Source: Clostridia bacterium (lineage in GTDB: Bacteria > Bacillota > Clostridia > DUPQ01). From it: a stretch of DNA of 9,855 nucleotides. Of this stretch, positions 6,854 through 9,855 are shown one piece after another (the stretch's first letter is position 1; each line of letters begins with the position of its first letter). A model generated the notes under the pieces. It worked only from the letters and a program-made list of their open reading frames with translations. It did not search any database and had not been told where the DNA came from. Position numbers and translations under genes: made by a program. The stretch lies in assembly GCA_028690885.1 (NCBI GenBank), contig JAQVAJ010000007.1, positions 1 through 9,855 of the forward strand. Reading direction: 5' to 3'.

Positions 6854-9852
6854 ATCGGATAGACTTCAAGATAGAAGAACCATTCGGAATATACTGGCCA
6901 AATCAATACACAAAGATTAAAATACCATGCAATCCGGATAAGGACATAAATATTAAAAGTCTTTCACTTTATGATTCACTGGACAATATTACTAATGCTG
7001 ATTTCTTATCTTTTCAAAACAATTATATTGAACTGGGGCTTAATGTATCTCTTTATCCATACGAAATTAAAAAGATGTATATAGAAAAAAAAGATTTAGT
7101 TAAGTCACAAAGAAAAAGTAAATGTTTATCTTTAAAAAGAACAAAAAGCAATATAGAAATATCTAATGGCAATCTAAAACTTGTCATACCTAAAAACGGA
7201 AGATATGAAAAAAATGATGTTCCTTCTCCAATACTATCTGTTTCTAGTGACAAACTTGAAGGAGTTGGTACTTTTACTGGACACATAGAAAAATCAGAAG
7301 TTAAAGTCAGTATTAAAAATTCTACTCTTCATGCGAAAGTATCGATTAAATACAATTTTTTTGAAAAAGGTATTTATCAAATTGATATTCTTACATATTC
7401 AAAATCCAGTGAACTGATTATCCACGAAATAAATAATACTAATAATAAACTTAGCCTCATATTATCCTTCCCTTCATTTTTTGCAAAAAACACTTATGCA
7501 AGGATGCATACTCCTTTAAAGGAAATGGGAGAAACAGATGAATGGAAAAGAATAATATATGCATCAAAATTATCCAATGAACCTGTACTTATGCAGCCTT
7601 TTTACACATGGGACATAAATACTGCTACATTAATACAGTACTGGGACGATTGTTCTTTGTTATGCATAGTGCCAATAAAGCCAGGTCGATGGGAAAATCC
7701 TTCACAAAACCATATTCTTGCTAATACTATAAATGGAACAGGCATTGAAAGCAAAGGAGCAAAAGGAAGTAAAGAATGGGTTTTGTCATTAACAGATGCA
7801 GCATTAAAAGAAGAAAAAATTACAATAGATTTATCTACCAAATACCAAAACTGGGATTACATGCTAAACAATCCAATAAAAAATGTATACAGAGCAGACC
7901 GGCTTTGTGCAATTTACGGCGGCCCTAATTTAACTGATACATTGAATTGGATGTCTAAAATACCTGACAACATAAACTTGACCCCAAGATTATTAGCAGA
8001 TGAGGATGACATTAAGGATACGAGAAGCAGAATAGAAAATTGGCCCTGGATGTATAAAACCTTAATGAATCACAAAGATGATTCAACAGGTTTTGATCCT
8101 GCAGGCGTCTATATGGCTTTGAAAGATGAATTATATGCAAAAAAAGCAAAACAATGCATAAGTATCTGGCTGGAATCACGAATACAGCTTCTTACTTGTT
8201 TTGGATATTCTTTACATGAAGTGGTTTGTATCCGTTTAAGCAGGCCTTTAAGGCTTATAGCTATAGACTATGACCTTACATGCAATTCTAAGCAATACTC
8301 TTCCCAAGATAAACGTTTCATATATTCAGCATTCGCTTTTTTGATGAAATCAATGGAATCAAGAGATTACTGGCCTGACAGGAAGAATGGATTCAAAATG
8401 GGAAACAGGAACTTCCATAGTGACAGATTCTCTGCATTAGGAATATGTGCGTGTTTATTAAATAATTATGAAGACTGTCCTGTTGTAATAAGATATGTAC
8501 AAAGGCAAGCATCTACAGAGTTGGATTATTGTATTAAAGAAAGCGGAGCCTGGATTGAAGCTCCAAATTATCAGGCCTATTCGATGAACTATTTAATCAC
8601 TTTGTTTGCAGCACTTAAAAACAGCGGATATAAGGATTTTTTCAAAAATTACAAATTCAGAAAAACTTTAGACTTTTTGGCAGATATTCAGACCTGTTAC
8701 GATATGCGCTATGGCGCTCACATGCTTCCAACAATTGGTGATACCGCCGCAAACTACTGGTCACAGGCTTTTTCCAATATATTCGCATGGGCTGGTTCAA
8801 TAACCAAATCCAGTGCGTTTTCTAAAAGAATGATAAGAGCATGGAACAAAGCGGGTAATCCTGTAATCTGCCCTGGAGGTGAATTGAACTCTACTTTTAA
8901 AATGTTGCTGCTTTGTAATAATTCACTTCCATCAGCAAAAGATAAAAATCATTCATATTCAGAATATCAAGGTTTTGGATCAGTTATAAAGACAAAAAAG
9001 AGCTATTTAAGCATTAAAAGCGGAGATATTTCCATGCACTATGATCACGATGAATCAAGTATATTGTGGTATGAATACAACGTACCTGTTTTAGCAGATA
9101 TCGGAAGCCAGTATTTTCCCGCTTGTGATGCCTCTTTCATGCATAACAGGGTAAGCATTAATATGAATACAGACCAGGCAAGAGGTGATATCATATACAG
9201 TTGCTATGGGAAAAATGTATCTGTAATAGTTACTAAAACCGATATTTCCAATATTCAAAAATGGCCTTGGTTTCCTGTAACTGATAGTTCATGGAACTTC
9301 AGGTATCAGTCTGTTCCATATGATATTCCAAAACACAAATGGAAAAGAAGTTTAATTTATTTGAATAACAAAGCTTCTTTGGTAGTAATTGATGAAGTAA
9401 CAGGAAATCTTCCTTTTGAACAGAATTTTCTGTTTATGACAAGTTCTTATGAAAAAGACAACAATAAATTCAGTTTCATAGGCCAGTTTGATGTTAATGC
9501 TACTGCATGGGTTTTCAACTGCACAAAATCTAATATATATGACTGGGGATATCTTGGTCTTGATGAACCTTCATTCAAAAAAGCTTTTGCATCAGACTGG
9601 AAGAAATATCGCTGGATGTGGGAAAAACCTATTAAACCAATGGCTGAAAATGTTCAAATATTAAGAAATTTCTGTAACCCAAACTCAAAAGTCATAACTT
9701 TTATAACTGCTCATAAGGATAAAGTGACACAAAATACACAACTGTTATCCAATCTTTCAACAATACAATGGACTAAAAACAATGAAACTATTACAATTGA
9801 TTTGGACAATGTGGATAAAGTTCACGCTGATGAACTGTATAAGGAATATTAA
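6850..9852 (+). CDS. Heparinase II/III-like polysaccharide lyase family protein
   Basis: Seen: 1000 residues from ATG 6850. Residues 1-330 are beta-rich and open with FKIEEPFGIYWPNQYTKIKI, like the N-terminal barrel domain of some polysaccharide lyases. Residues 385-690 are mostly helical, as in an (alpha/alpha) toroid, with NRNFHSDRFSALG (519-531), GAWIEAPNYQAYSMNYL (566-582) and HMLPTIGD (624-631). Residues 705-985 form a beta-sandwich like the heparinase II/III C-terminal domain: MHYDHDESSILWYEYNVPVL (729-748), ADIGS (749-753), HNRVSIN (765-771) and WKRSLIYLNNKASLVVIDEV (831-850). Known: these enzymes cleave uronic-acid glycans by beta-elimination using Asn/His, Tyr and His, with a structural metal. 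Candidates here are N521/H523, Y574 or Y577, and H730, with D750 and H765 as metal ligands. The usual HxH is H-Y-D-H. No signal peptide is visible and there are 20 cysteines, so it is probably cytoplasmic. The substrate is unknown; a divergent or non-lytic member is possible. Confidence 0.75.
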   Translation: MNRIDFKIEEPFGIYWPNQYTKIKIPCNPDKDINIKSLSLYDSLDNITNADFLSFQNNYIELGLNVSLYPYEIKKMYIEKKDLVKSQRKSKCLSLKRTKSNIEISNGNLKLVIPKNGRYEKNDVPSPILSVSSDKLEGVGTFTGHIEKSEVKVSIKNSTLHAKVSIKYNFFEKGIYQIDILTYSKSSELIIHEINNTNNKLSLILSFPSFFAKNTYARMHTPLKEMGETDEWKRIIYASKLSNEPVLMQPFYTWDINTATLIQYWDDCSLLCIVPIKPGRWENPSQNHILANTINGTGIESKGAKGSKEWVLSLTDAALKEEKITIDLSTKYQNWDYMLNNPIKNVYRADRLCAIYGGPNLTDTLNWMSKIPDNINLTPRLLADEDDIKDTRSRIENWPWMYKTLMNHKDDSTGFDPAGVYMALKDELYAKKAKQCISIWLESRIQLLTCFGYSLHEVVCIRLSRPLRLIAIDYDLTCNSKQYSSQDKRFIYSAFAFLMKSMESRDYWPDRKNGFKMGNRNFHSDRFSALGICACLLNNYEDCPVVIRYVQRQASTELDYCIKESGAWIEAPNYQAYSMNYLITLFAALKNSGYKDFFKNYKFRKTLDFLADIQTCYDMRYGAHMLPTIGDTAANYWSQAFSNIFAWAGSITKSSAFSKRMIRAWNKAGNPVICPGGELNSTFKMLLLCNNSLPSAKDKNHSYSEYQGFGSVIKTKKSYLSIKSGDISMHYDHDESSILWYEYNVPVLADIGSQYFPACDASFMHNRVSINMNTDQARGDIIYSCYGKNVSVIVTKTDISNIQKWPWFPVTDSSWNFRYQSVPYDIPKHKWKRSLIYLNNKASLVVIDEVTGNLPFEQNFLFMTSSYEKDNNKFSFIGQFDVNATAWVFNCTKSNIYDWGYLGLDEPSFKKAFASDWKKYRWMWEKPIKPMAENVQILRNFCNPNSKVITFITAHKDKVTQNTQLLSNLSTIQWTKNNETITIDLDNVDKVHADELYKEY

Positions 9853-9855
9853 ATG
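9853..9855 (+). CDS. Probable start codon of the next gene in the operon (partial)
   Basis: ATG follows the TAA of the lyase-like gene without a gap. AAGGA at 9841-9845 lies 7 bases before it and serves as a plausible ribosome binding site. Only the start codon is in the window, so the product is unknown and the call rests on spacing alone. Confidence 0.35.

Noticed and set aside
1..9855. Insertion sequence, prophage or integration site
   Set aside because: No transposase, integrase, terminal inverted repeats or tRNA were seen, and base composition looks uniform by eye.

Overview
The window is AT-rich, densely coding and entirely on the + strand. It has strong purine-rich Shine-Dalgarno sites (AGGAGG/AAGGAGG type), a TTG start, extended -10 promoters and AGA/ATA-rich codon use. 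This points to a low-GC Bacillota, most likely an anaerobic Clostridia or gut-type organism. There is no rRNA, tRNA or other taxonomic marker, so the placement is an inference.

Layout. (1) Positions 18-2917: two tightly coupled genes, a CrtI-like FAD-dependent oxidoreductase and an MFS transporter resembling the GPH/SLC45 sugar transporters. They are followed by a weak hairpin. (2) Positions 2918-3105: a non-coding gap with a near-consensus extended -10 promoter that drives (3) a 279-residue seven-bladed beta-propeller protein starting at a TTG (3106-3945). (4) Positions 3946-4030: a short gap with two perfect inverted repeats, one lying on the -35 of a second promoter. (5) Positions 4031-9852: two very large genes joined by an ATGA stop/start overlap. 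The first is a 940-residue transglutaminase-like protein ending in two FN3 modules and a cadherin/Ig-like module. The second is a 1000-residue protein with the architecture of the heparinase II/III polysaccharide lyases. An ATG with its own Shine-Dalgarno directly follows the last stop, so the operon probably continues past the window.

Reading of the locus. The transporter and lyase-like protein suggest uptake and breakdown of an acidic (uronate-containing) glycan or glycoconjugate. The FAD enzyme would carry out a redox step on the substrate or product. The large transglutaminase/FN3/Ig protein is translationally coupled to the lyase and is probably its functional partner. None of the five proteins has a visible signal peptide or lipobox, and the two large ones carry 20 cysteines each. 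They therefore look cytoplasmic, although lyases and FN3/Ig modules of this kind are usually exported. A cytoplasmic glycan-processing unit with a regulated promoter is the most unusual aspect of the window; its substrate cannot be read from the sequence.
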